Source: Schistocephalus solidus (taxonomy: Eukaryota; Platyhelminthes; Cestoda; Diphyllobothriidea; Diphyllobothriidae). From it: a DNA stretch of 64,000 nt. Positions 1 through 9,599 of the stretch are shown piece after piece. The stretch's first letter is position 1; each line of letters begins with the position of its first letter. A program made the translations under genes and the position numbers. The notes beneath the pieces are model-generated. The model had not been told where the DNA came from. It did not search any database and saw only the letters and a list, made by a program, of their open reading frames with translations. The DNA lies in assembly GCA_017591395.1 (NCBI GenBank), contig WEDG01004925.1, positions 1 through 64,000 on the forward strand, in the 5' to 3' direction.

Positions 1-302
1 TATATATGATAATGTGGAACCGAAAAAGACAAGGGAGACCGGAATGGCCATTTCTGGCTTATTAGCCGTCATCAGCCAGTCATACCCAATCCCAAGTGTG
101 GAACACCTGGGATTCGAACCCGCGATCTTTGGTATTTGAGTCGAACGCTCTACCATTGAGCAACAGGCTCGTAGTTTTGTCGGTTTTGATCGGGAATATC
201 ATGATAGTGTGGGGCTCACCGATCTGCTTAAGGAACATGCATGTTCCGTTGTGCCCTGGAGCTCAGACTAGAGCCCTCGCAGGCGGTCGCATAGCGACGT
301 GT
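1..302 (-). repeat. SINE-A, tandem unit 1 (tRNA-derived)
   Basis: A tRNA-like head lies at 98-171 on the minus strand, with a B-box GGTTCGAATCC-type motif (plus positions 110-120) and an A-box-like segment near 150-165. It is followed by a body containing the phrase GGCTGATGACGGCTAATAAG that recurs in all SINE-A copies. The same unit repeats 302 bp later with few differences, so the two form a head-to-tail dimer. The acceptor ends of the tRNA-like part do not pair, so this is a SINE head and not a functional tRNA. Confidence 0.75.
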
Positions 303-606
303 AGCATATGATGGAATGGAACCGACAAAGACAATGGAGACCGGAATGGCCATTTCTGGCTTATTAGCCATCATCAGCCTGTCATACCCAATCCCAAGTG
401 TGGCACACCTGGGATTCGAACCCGGGACCTATGGTATTTGAGTCGGACGCTCTACCATTGAGCCACGGGCTCGTTGTTTTGTCGGTTGTGATCGGGAATA
501 TGATGATAGTGTGGGGCTCACCGATCTGCTTAAGGAACATGCATGTTCCGTTGTGCCCTGGAGCTCAGACTAGAGCCCTCGCAGGCGGTCGCATGGCGAC
601 GTGTAG
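303..606 (-). repeat. SINE-A, tandem unit 2
   Basis: This is the second unit of the 302-bp direct tandem. Its tRNA-like head is at 400-473, minus strand. It differs from unit 1 by scattered substitutions, so the duplication is not brand new but is far younger than the other SINE-A copies in the window. Confidence 0.75.
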
Positions 607-787
607 CATATGATGGAATGGAACCGACAAAGACAAGGGAGACCGGAATGGCCATTTCTGGCTTATTAGCCGTCATCAGCCAAGTGTGCCACACTTGGGA
701 TTGGGTATGACTGGCTGATGACGGCTAATAAGCCAGAAATGGCCATTCCGATCTCCCTTGTCTTTGTCGGTTCCATTCCATCATATG
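607..787. repeat. 76-bp inverted repeat joining opposed SINE-A copies
   Basis: Positions 607-682 and 712-787 are reverse complements over 76 bp with about one mismatch, separated by a 29-nt spacer that contains its own small palindrome (AAGTGTGCCACACTT). Left of it the SINE units run minus; right of it the copy runs plus. The transcript could fold into a long perfect hairpin. Confidence 0.8.
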
Positions 788-1064
788 CACGTCGCTATGC
801 GACCTGCGAGGGACTCTAGTCTGAGCTCAGGGCACAACTGAACATGCATGTTCCTTAAGCAGATCGGTGAGCCCCACACTATCATCATATTCCCGATCAC
901 AACCGACAAAACTACGAGCCCGTGGCTCAATGGTAGAGCGTTCGACTCAAATACCAAAGGTCGCGGGTTCGAATCAGCTACTTGGGATTGGGTATGACTG
1001 GCTGATGACGGCTAATAAGCCAGAAATGGCCATTCCGGTCTCCATTGTCTTTGTCGGTTCCATT
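782..1064 (+). repeat. SINE-A, inverted copy
   Basis: This plus-strand copy has its tRNA-like head at 915-985 (GGTAGAGCG in the D-arm, GGGTTCGAATC B-box) and its tail at about 985-1064. The tail ends in an (AT)n run, as expected for a SINE ending in simple sequence. It faces the two minus-strand units across the 607-787 palindrome. Confidence 0.75.
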
Positions 1065-1086
1065 CCATATATATATATATATATAA
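1065..1086. repeat. (AT)n microsatellite
   Basis: A short run of alternating AT abuts the 3' end of the plus SINE-A copy. It is probably the SINE's own simple-sequence tail. No gene is seen between 1087 and 1744. Confidence 0.85.
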
Positions 1087-1744
1087 GTTAACACTGATTT
1101 TATGAGGCGTTCGACATCGTTCCACACAATCGTCTGACTTCCAGGCTATCTAAAATTGGAATTAGAGGCAAACTGACATTATTGACATGAATCGCAAATT
1201 TTCTTATCGGGCGCTCGGAAACCATTTACATTTTTGTCTCGAAGTCAACCCTTATTTCTGTTTTAACGGTCAACCCGGGATTTAATTCTTGAACCATTTC
1301 TATTCCGCGTCTAGCTCAACGACTAATTCCACAACCTGGGCTGCTGTGCCTCCAGGGCACTCTCACGCATGGAAGATCATGACAATCCACCCCATTGTAT
1401 GAGCTAATGGTGCGGTGTGTGGAGGGAGGTCATATGCGTGGCACGCGCAGACGGGTTGTTTAACTTTTTCTGCCACTGCAGTTCAAACATCAGCTTGGAC
1501 TGGCACAAGCGAGGGAGAGCTTAAAGTCGACCCTCAGTGCATACTCCTCCCTATGAATAATCGGGCACGTTTGAATCTATTACGGTGCGCTAAAAACCGT
1601 GACTAGGAAGGTTCCCAACTGACGGAATAACTCGGACTACGCAGTCAGCCGACTAGTGGATGGAGAATGGGGCTTCCATAGCTCAGTGGGCTCCGAACAG
1701 CCCCCTTTCGTGAAATCCTGTTTGGTTCTGCGTATACCAGAGGT

Positions 1745-1975
1745 GAGGCGGCACGCCTGGGTGCAACCTAACGCCGGACCAGCAACTGCAACCCCCACCT
1801 CCGGTCATTTTGACGGGCTCATGAAACCGAACCCAGGTACGGGAGGAGCAGAGAGGGATGTAGATGCAGCGTAAGTCTTCTACCGCTATGAAAAAAATTC
1901 ACCCGCTTGTAACCGTTCCTGCGTACGTTGTGGCGCGGGAACATGGTGGGCATGTAGGGATCGTACACCGTGCGC
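1745..1975 (+). repeat. RTE 3'UTR remnant
   Basis: The order of segments matches the end of the window's RTE 3'UTR in sense orientation: a CACCTCCGGTC block, then a purine-rich GGAGGAG block, then GTAGATGCAGCG followed by AAGTCTTCTAC, then a CACGCG-like block. It is degenerate and lacks the terminal CGACGGTCGAACTG signal. Confidence 0.55.
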
Positions 1976-2318
1976 ATGTCAATCGCTGAACGTCTCGCGT
2001 CTATATACACATGCGCACCAGTGACTGTCTGACCCTTGACAATCCTAGCTGTCCACAACGGCCAATCATAGTTGAGGCTGACTCACAACTGACCTGGCTG
2101 TATGCCCTGTAACGACCGCACCATCTCACACACTGGGGGACGTCTCAGACGCGGCGGCTGGACATGTCCTCGTCTGGCAGCCAACTTTCTCCAACTCATT
2201 CTGCGATACTTCTGTACAGAATAAACTATCCTCCAAAGTGGCCTCCCACTTCTTATCTCCTTCTACGGAACCGGGCCCGAAGGTCGTAGCTTCCAGGGCC
2301 TCTCCTATCAACTTAGCC
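1973..2318 (+). repeat. Dispersed repeat X, copy 1
   Basis: About 345 bp align, in the same orientation, with 50516-50855. Shared landmarks in order are CGCTGAACGTCTCGCGTC, GCGCACCAGTG, CGGCCAATCAT, CAGCCAACTTT, a CACTATCCTCC-like block and a CTCACTTC-type block. Identity is moderate by eye (roughly 70%). No coding frame is conserved between copies. The class is unknown. Confidence 0.6.
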
Positions 2319-2515
2319 TGCTCCGATAGGCATAATCGATAACGACGTTTGACCTGCCATATGTGGCAACCCCTTCATGTGTTGACGAACAGAAAGGCAT
2401 CGATCATCCTATGACCTCCTCGCTTGAATCATCTCCCAGTGTTTAAAGGCAGTTTAACGCTCGATTTATGTGCTATTCGCGCCGAAATGTGTTTTTGTAG
2501 ATGGATTCAGAACTG

Positions 2516-2830
2516 TTAGAAAAAACCTGCGCGGCATTTGTTCGGTTTCACTTTAAATAGGCCGTATATTCCTGACGTCTGTGGCTCAAGAGGGATTATC
2601 AACTGCTGGAGCGAGTTTAGACGAGAGTTACGAAGATGATGAATAATCTTGGTCATCTGTCTCACGAAACCAGACTGACTGAACCTCATTGGTTTCACCC
2701 ATATGGATGTCGGACAGAACGTCTTCTCGCAGAGGGTTGATGGAGCTGGGTACAGACTACCTACTGCAGTGGTGCTTTCCGACACTGTTTAAATACTTCA
2801 ATACAGTCCAGATAATCATGCTCTGCGAAA
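2516..2830 (-). repeat. Dispersed repeat Y, copy 1
   Basis: On the minus strand it encodes an open frame beginning MSESTTAVGSLYPAPSTLCE and including VRQMTKI, which matches the plus-strand copy at 3560-3910 (MSEITNLSGSLYPAPRTSCE; VRQMTKI). The two form an inverted pair with about 730 bp between them. The peptide could be an old gag-like fragment, but a neighbouring frame is equally conserved, so I do not assign a protein. Positions 2831-3559 hold nothing I recognise. Confidence 0.5.
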
Positions 2831-3559
2831 CTACTGGACATATAAACAAGACTGTATCAGTGACCACAATTTGCATCTGTCTCATACAAACCGATGGCTT
2901 TAGATTTTCCAGAAGGACGGCTATCAAAATTACTGATATTTATTTTTCTAATATTAAAGGGAGCTCAAAAACAACAGACTTATTCTCCAACTGACGTACT
3001 TGACAAGCTTCTCACGTGAGCAAGATGTGCAATTTAGCAACGTCTAACCTGTCATACTAACTTGGGAAAATTGAATCGCATGCATTTTGTGCGAGTGTTG
3101 TGTGATGTGCTCTTAATCTTTGTAGCTGGTATGCCTTAAAGCGCATTTAATAATGTTTAGCCTAAAGCGTTAACATGTACAGGCAGGATAAAACTTTGTG
3201 GGAACCTCTGAACCGCGTTGTTTTACCGAAGATTTTCGTGCATACACATTCGGCCACTTTGTAGAGGGCTATTTTCCAGTCAACTCTGTTGGCCAGCTGA
3301 TGGTCTAAAAACGAACGAGCACCCCGTGCGGCTAGACTGGGCAGCGTTGCCCTGATGGACCGTGCAGTGCGCAGACGCGCGATCGGCGATGGCGGCAAAT
3401 GCTTTTGGACACTGTTTTGACGGTAGCAAATGTGCTTCGTGAAGTCAAGGTCACCTTATCGCCGGCGCGCCTTAAAACTACTTCCTTAAGGCACATTATT
3501 TCTACCCCCCGCCGCAAAGTGGTAAGCGGTACACCCTTAAATAAGGCTGCATAGGCATC

Positions 3560-3910
3560 CAGGGAAGCATGATTATCTGGTCTGTATGGAAGTATTTCAA
3601 CAGTGTCAGAAATTACAAATCTATCAGGCAGTCTGTACCCGGCTCCACGAACCTCCTGCGAGAAGGCGTTCTGTCCGACTTGCGTGAATGTCTATCCTGG
3701 TCTATCCTGGTCTATCAACGTGCAGTTGAATACTGTGACCACGTTAGCGGCCAGTCCCAGCCAATTCGAAGAACTCATTGAACTTACGGACACACTCGCG
3801 GCCTCTTACAGTTCTGGAGGTCTGACTGAGATCACTGCGTGCAATTTAGGCGAAACTAATGAAATTCAGTTAGTCTGATTGCGTGAGACAGATGACCAAA
3901 ATTCTTCACT
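3560..3910 (+). repeat. Dispersed repeat Y, copy 2
   Basis: This is the inverted partner of 2516-2830. It carries about 130 bp absent from copy 1, between the CEKAFCPT segment and the VRQMTKI segment. A small internal tandem (CTATCCTGGT repeated three times near 3691-3720) sits in that insertion. A frameshift separates the two conserved peptide blocks. Confidence 0.5.
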
Positions 3911-4045
3911 AATTGCATATCCCTGTGTCGTGCGTTGAGGTGCCGTTACACACTGAGTCGATGATTCAAGCGAAGAGGACATAAGAACATCGAGGTTTTT
4001 CTGTTCCTCAAGATTTTGAAAGTGGTTCCCCATGATGCTAATTCA

Positions 4046-4344
4046 ACCGTCGTTATCAACGATGTCTACCATGTGCCCCACAACACGACGTGCGCATGGA
4101 GAGTTACATGCGCGTGAATAAGTTTATAGTCATATTGAACTAGCTTTTTATCTACCGCATACTCTGCCACAGACCCGACTGTATCTATTGGCATGACAGA
4201 GTCAAAAAGATCAGAGGTGGTAGAGGGAGAATTTGACTCGTCCGGTGTTAACCCGCACCTAGGCGTAACACAAGACCCCTGGTCTACACACAACCAGCCA
4301 GGACTTCATTCAACGTTATAAATGGGCACCTCCTATCCACGGAG
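4046..4344 (-). repeat. 3'UTR end of an internally deleted RTE copy
   Basis: In minus orientation this runs from the segment GGCACTCCCACTCCGTGG to the terminal CGAC-rich signal near 4050. It is fused directly to endonuclease coding sequence on its 5' side (4345-4880). The RT, post-RT and zinc-finger regions that normally lie between are absent. Confidence 0.6.
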
Positions 4345-4880
4345 TGGGAGTGCCAAAGAGGCTTTGATCCGTCGGCACCGGGATTGCCTTTGTCACTAGC
4401 ACGTCCTGTTGATCTCGCCTCCCGACGAGGACATAGTCCAATAGGTGCCAGTGTCTCGAACGGTGGTGCACCCAGGTTGCCTTTTGCCGCATCGGGAGGC
4501 GAAAAAAGGTGTTGCTCGGGTTCAGGCGGTGTTCGGCGCAGGTTAGTAGGAGAAGAATACCGGTGTCATTGAAGCCAGCGAGACCCTTGGAACCCATCAC
4601 GCATCTCCGCGTGGCACTGTCGGTCCCGATGCGGGCGTTAAAATAACCAAGGAAAATTAACTTGTAAACCTTCGGTACAGTCGTCAGAACAGCATGTAGA
4701 CCCTCATAGAATTCGTTCTTTGTCTCGTCGGAGGTCGTCAGTGGGGGAGCGCAGGCGCTGATGATGGTGGCGAATTTGTCTCCCAGGAGAAGCAGGCGGA
4801 GGCTGATCAGGCGATTGTTGATGCCCTGTGGCAAACAGAGCAGACGTCCCACGATGTCCCTCCGGATGGCAAAGGCGACA
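4345..4880 (-). pseudogene. RTE-like LINE endonuclease fragment, internally deleted copy
   Basis: This encodes part of an AP-like (exonuclease-endonuclease-phosphatase) domain that would nick target [34 protein letters not shown], then [10 protein letters not shown] and [11 protein letters not shown] line up with copy E. The catalytic GDFN motif reads GYFN (Asp to Tyr), so the domain is dead. The open frame spans 4316-4921, but its first residues come from the 3' terminus of neighbouring copy A and its last from the 3'UTR of this copy. It is a chimera, not a gene. The frame stays open over about 180 codons of EN, which is unusual here. Confidence 0.75.
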
Positions 4881-5743
4881 GTTCCACCATCAATTTCGAC
4901 GAGGTCCGCCGTATGCTCCACACAAGGTGATGCAGGGACGGTGACTTGCGCGTGAATTAGTTTTAAGTGATAGTCGCCATGCGCTGCAGCTACCGCACTC
5001 TCTCTTCCTCCCCCACCTGAGCCCGGTGTTAAGACAGAGTCAAGAAGACCGGAGATGAGAGAGGGCGCAGGTTACTGGCGCGGCCGGAGCCGACCCTAGG
5101 TGTACCACCACACCTGAATCGGATCGCACGGTGTGGGCGTGCCAAAAAGGCCACATTAAGAAGGAGCCATTGCAGCCTGACTCTCAGTCCGCCTGTCAAC
5201 CACTCCACACAAAACACACATTGGGCTGACCACGCGGTCCGAGTTATCCCGTCAGTTGGCAACCTTCCCAAGCCATGGCTTTTAGCGCACCATGATAGAT
5301 TCAAGCGCGGTCGATTGTTTATAGTGAGAAAAAATGCGCTGAGCTGTTGACCCCACTCTCTCCCCCACCCTCAAAGTCAAATAACTGTCCGAGCAGGTCA
5401 GTTGTCTGATGTGGGAGTGGGCGAATTGGCTGACGGGTTGGCGTACCCGGCTTCGCGCGCAACAGCACGACATGGTCCCCATAACGCACACACCACGATT
5501 CACTAAATCAGGGGATATGGAGGAGCCATCGCCATCTGACTCCCAGTCCACTGGTCAGCCACTCGACACACACAGCACATACACTGGGCTGACGGCGTGG
5601 TCTGGTGTAAGCGTCAAATTGGCAGCCTTCCAAGCCACGGTTTCTATGACACTGTGATTTTATCAGGTACATTATGTTGATTGTGCGGCTGTTGTCTATG
5701 CATTAGTGTAGATGGTGTGAGCTGATGTGGTTTAGCCTCCGGT
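4880..5743 (-). repeat. RTE copy A, 3'UTR
   Basis: This is about 860 bp, colinear with 20585-21430 and 36540-37370. Blocks read in minus order are the CACGGTTTC end near 5640, the GCACTCCCACTCCGTG-type block, a pyrimidine-rich CACCTGAGCC block on the plus side, and the terminal TTTCGACGAGG on the plus side. The 3' terminus abuts the EN fragment at about 4880. Confidence 0.7.
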
Positions 5744-6270
5744 GGTTTACCGCAGGTAATCGTTGAGGCGCATGTGTCCGAATAAGCCCATGCGGTGTGT
5801 AAATGTGCGGGAACAGTGAGGGCAGTGGAGGCGGGCGCGGCGACAGTGTGTCGGAGCCCCAGGCACTTGTTCACCAGCCTCCGTGCAATGGATTCGCAGG
5901 TGACCGAGCAGGCCACTGCGTGAGTTGAAGTTGTGGGCACATTGTGGGTAGGAGAAATCGGGAGAGGCTGAGGGGATGTTATTCATGGTAGTGGGGTGGC
6001 AGTGGCGGTAAGAATGGCAGGAGCAGAGGGTGTGCATGAGGTATCGGTGTTGTCGGCATTGCGGTGAATTCCGCTGTCATGGATGCGCATGTGTCCGAAT
6101 AGGCCCATGCGATGATTGGATGCGCGAGTACAGTGAGGACAGTGGAGGCGCCGATCTCTGCTGTGTGTTGGTGCTACAGACATTGGTTCACCAGTCTCTG
6201 TACGATGTATTCGCAAGTGACCGACCAGGCCGATGCGTGAGGTGATGGGCGGTCGCATTTAGGACAGATT
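5744..6270 (-). pseudogene. RTE copy A, C2H2 zinc-finger array
   Basis: Fingers have the spacing C-x2-C-x12-H-x3-H. A frameshifted finger 2 (CPKC...GLVGHLRIH) is followed by finger 3 (LHCPHC...GLFGHMRIH). Finger 4 has its first Cys replaced (YPQC), and finger 5 has its last His replaced by Asn (GLFGHMRLN). Linkers resemble RTETGEPVPGAP. The array is the C-terminus of the RTE polyprotein and is followed by a stop and the 3'UTR. Four fingers are visible here; a fifth, N-terminal one lies near 6530. Confidence 0.75.
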
Positions 6271-8002
6271 AAGAGAGAGTCCCCATCGCTGATGGTGATG
6301 ATCGTGGTGGTTGTGGTAGTGAAGGCGAAGGTGGTGGTGGGGGTAACAGGCGATGAGTAGAGGGATGTGGTCTCTATGATGGTGGGAGTAATATAATTGA
6401 TGCCAGGAGTGAGAGTGTGGGAGTCTGAAGAAGGGTTGGCAGAAATTGACGTAAAAGTTCGAATTGTCGGATTGTTGGTGCATTGTGTCCGAAGATGTCC
6501 AACCAGGCTGATACGCGCGCGAAAGATGCGTTGACAGCACGGGCATGTTGGCAGGGCCTGGGCATCGACGATGTTGGTCCGGGGCGCTGGTGACTTTCGT
6601 TTCGCTCTTTTGGCCTTGGCGGCGGCGATCCATTTGGCCTCATAGATTGCTTAACCAGTCTCCACGGATCTTCTCCAGGCCGGTCTGTCTTGGGCAAGGT
6701 ACTTCCAGGTCGCCGGGTTGATTTTCAGTTGCTTCAGCGATTTCTTCCGTGTCCTTGTAGCGTCGTTTCTGACCTCCCTGTCGGTGAGTAACCGTAGAAA
6801 AGTCGTTTGGAAAGTCGCTCGTCGTCCATTCTTACCAGGTGGCCGCTCCATCGCAGATGCACTTGCCTCAGCATGGCATGGAGGCTGAGGATTCCGATCC
6901 GCTCCAGGACTTCCGTGTCCGGGATCCTGTCTTGCCATATCAGCTTCAGTATTCTGCGGAGGCAGCTGAGATCGAAGTAATTCAGCTTCCTGGCTTGGTT
7001 CGAGTAGACGGTCCAGGTCTCCGCTCCGTAAAGAAGGGTCGTCAAGACGACGGCCTTGTACTTCTTCAATTTGGTGTTCAGGTGAATACCGTGGCGATTC
7101 TACACGGAGGCCTGCAGCCGGCCGAAGGTCTGACTAGATTTGGAGATCCGTTGGGCAACCTCGTCATCGATTCTCGTGTTGCGCGACATCGTGCTTCCTA
7201 GATAAGCGAAGGTTTCCATGTTTTTGAGTTGAACACCGTTGACATTGCTTCGGGGAGCATTTTATTTCGCGCTGGGTGGCGGCTGGTGCATGATAACCGT
7301 TTTGGCTGTATTGATTGTTAATCCGAAATTGGCGCAGCCTGCGGCGAAGAGGTTCATATTCCTTTACATGTCCTCCTCCGTCACCGTGTTAAGTGCCCAG
7401 TCGTCCGCGAAGAGCAAGTCATGGACTGTAGTCATAGACACGCGTGTTGAAGCCTGCATACGCCGACTGTTGAGAATGTGTCCGTCAGTTCTGTAGGCGA
7501 TGCGGATTCCACGCTACTCATCACGGTAGGCATCCATCAGCATAGCAGAGAATATAAGGCTGAACAGGGTGGGAGCCAGTACGCAGCCCTGCTTCACTCT
7601 GTCGGTCACTGCGAATGCTTCGGATACCGTCCCGTTGTCATTAACGCGCGCCGTCATCCCGTCCTGAAGCTGACGCACCATGTGCGTGAACCGCTCAGGA
7701 CAGCCGAATTTCTGCAGGACTTTCCACAGTCCGTCGCAATTCACCGTGTCAAAGGCTTTCGTTAGATCCACGAAGGTAGTGTTTAGATGAGTTCGCCTCT
7801 CCTGACACTTCTCTTGTAGCTGGCGGGCGGCAAAGATCATATCGGTTGTTCCGCGGTGTCTGCGGAAGCCGCATTGGCTTTCCGGGAGCAGGCCCTGCTC
7901 TAGGTGACCGTTAAGGCGATTGAGAAGGATACGGGCGAAGATCTACCCGGCGATGTTGAGCAACGAGATGCCTCTGTGATTATCACAGAGTTGCCGGTTC
8001 CC
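6271..8002 (-). pseudogene. RTE copy A, reverse transcriptase and post-RT region, 5'-truncated
   Basis: In minus order: RT motif A (FVDLTKAFDTV) and motif B (KQGCVLAPTLF) in the open stretch 7514-7840; the catalytic box LLFADD near 7410; then [13 protein letters not shown], the [14 protein letters not shown] block, a Lys-rich segment and the first CxxC finger near 6530. Several frameshifts separate the pieces. The copy begins inside RT at the CDNHRGISLL segment, where it is cut off by the ribozyme-bearing unit at 8003. The architecture is typical of RTE-clade LINEs, and no RNase H is seen. Confidence 0.8.
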
Positions 8003-8409
8003 CTGCTGCATGAAACAGCAACGAGGGGTTCTGCTCCTCAGTGGGTCCCCCAGCGTTCTCTATGCGGTTTCTGATATATGGACTCCAGAGAATAATCGGG
8101 GAAATAATTTCTGAAATTATTAAGTGCAGGAAATGGAGTCAGGTGATTTGGACATAACTTTTTAGGGTCAGACCCGAAATTTCAATGTACGTTTGGGTCG
8201 AAGATAATCAACCACTGTGGAATAACCACGTAATGCCCATTCTACAAACAAGTAGTACTACAAGTAGTATGAATCTTATATGGCAAAGACAGTATACCGT
8301 ACTTCCGACATAGGTACTAGCTAAAAGCCCAGACACGTGTTTCGCCGATTTTTCTGCTGCTGCGTGACGCAGCAACGAGGGGTTCGGCTCCTCAGTGGGT
8401 CCCCCCAGC
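8003..8409 (-). mobile_element. Retrozyme- or PLE pseudo-LTR-like unit with terminal redundancy
   Basis: Positions 8003-8054 and 8357-8409 are near-identical direct repeats (about 53 bp) separated by about 300 bp with no coding capacity. The repeated segment holds the 5' half of a hammerhead-like ribozyme, and the complete core is present only at the 8339-8395 end. An insertion that begins and ends inside the same ribozyme is what a slightly-longer-than-unit-length copy of a self-cleaving RNA would leave. Its left edge interrupts or abuts the RT of copy A. Metazoan retrozymes and PLE pseudo-LTRs are the known precedents; the assignment is inference. Confidence 0.5.
8339..8395 (-). ncRNA. Hammerhead-ribozyme-like core
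   Basis: On the minus strand, in contiguous order: CTGAGGA (8395-8389), stem II strand GCCGA (8388-8384), a 35-nt loop containing its own TGCTGCG/CGCAGCA hairpin, stem II strand TCGGC (8348-8344), and GAAAC (8343-8339). This fits the hammerhead consensus CUGANGA-stem II-GAAA. The following ACGTGTC gives a self-complementary ACACGTGT stem III with no loop and a GUC cleavage site. The next bases, TGGG, can pair with the CCCA that precedes CTGAGGA, forming stem I. Stem III without a loop implies action as a dimer or in tandem. Confidence 0.7.
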
Positions 8410-8595
8410 TGATGTGGGTTAGGGGTGACCGGTTAGAGTAAAGTTACGGAACATGGGCCAGCCTGTGCTGCAGGGTGGCCTCCGTTAATGCTAAGTGTTC
8501 GATTTAAGAGTATGGCGTGGATTACGATCGGGATTAGTGATGAGTGGTGAGCATTAGGGTTAGGGATAAGCCATGCGTCTACGATTAAGGCGTAT
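8405..8595 (+). repeat. Degenerate TTAGGG-like tract
   Basis: It contains GGGTTAGGGGTGACCGGTTAG and GCATTAGGGTTAGGGATAAG with diverged sequence between. Flatworm telomeres are TTAGGG, but this is too degenerate to be an active telomere. It resembles the interior of the MITE-like elements at 34923 and 41687, although I could not find their terminal inverted repeats here. Positions 8596-9389 hold nothing recognisable. Confidence 0.4.
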
Positions 8596-9389
8596 ACGAA
8601 AGCCAAAGTCATAGGTTTGAGTTCCAGCTTAAGTGGAGCTAATTGGGTGTTTCACGATTAGGGGTATTGGCTAGGCATAGTTTGGCCACACTACGTGTTT
8701 CACCACCGACCAGGATTTGTCTAAGCCTGCAACACTGCTGCCATCGCTACCGTTACTGCGGCGCACTACAAAAGCAAAAAGTATGCTTTATGACAGGACA
8801 TTTGTACTTTGGCTTTTATTAATTAAGCATGAACTTTCGTACATCATATTTGTGAGTATGAGTATACTTTCATAGAAAGTTCTTTAGGATAATAAAAGGC
8901 CAGGCGCAGACGGCGATTTTATTGGCAGGACGACATTACCGAAAAATACAAGGGATACATGAATGACTGTTTCGTGGTCAGTTCCGAATGTCGGTACGCC
9001 ATGGACCTGTCTTGTAACGTCCTAATTGAGGCTTATAAAATTGTCTATGTATATATCATACTGACAATCGGTAATGACTGTGAAACAGCTGTCTGCGTAC
9101 CATGTGTTAGTGTCTTCACGAACTTTCTGGTATAAAGTTTGTTATCGCACTAGCCCAGCTGGCATGCGGGCAGAAATGGATCAAGCAAGATTCTGTGGCA
9201 ATCCGCTTTACTGATCATCAGCACCACCACCACCGCGGCCGCCGCTGCCGCTTACTCATGCAGTTGTGGCAGTCAGCTACCGCGATCAGCGCAAACGCTG
9301 AATCATGTCGACTTCGCCTGGCTAAGACTTGTGTACGCGCGTGTGACGACTTTCGCCCACGCGCGTGACTCAACTTCCGGCTTGCGATG

Positions 9390-9595
9390 TATCGTCGCCG
9401 ATCGATATTTCTCTCATCATGGACTGGTCGCAGCCGACGCCCACACTTCATGTCTGGACGAACAATAAAACGGCTGATAGGGCTGGTCCACATGACGTGC
9501 CTGAAAAGGCAGCTTGCGGCGACTACTTACAGAGCCTTCTGTAGCTCTTTCTCACGGAAGAAGTTGGTCCAAGCCAATCCCTGACTTGTGACATG
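9390..9595 (+). repeat. Dispersed repeat Z, copy 1
   Basis: It shares the blocks GATCGATATTTCTCTC, ACTGGTCGCAGC-like, GACTACTTACAG-like, a CTCACGGAAGAAG-like block and CCTGACT with the reverse complement of 52400-52610. A partial copy occurs at 10965-11060. The class is unknown and no conserved frame was seen. Confidence 0.45.
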
Positions 9596-9599
9596 GTAA

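Noticed and set aside
98..171. A functional tRNA gene at the left edge
   Set aside because: B-box and D-arm are tRNA-like, but acceptor ends do not pair, and the same sequence recurs as part of a 302-bp SINE unit.
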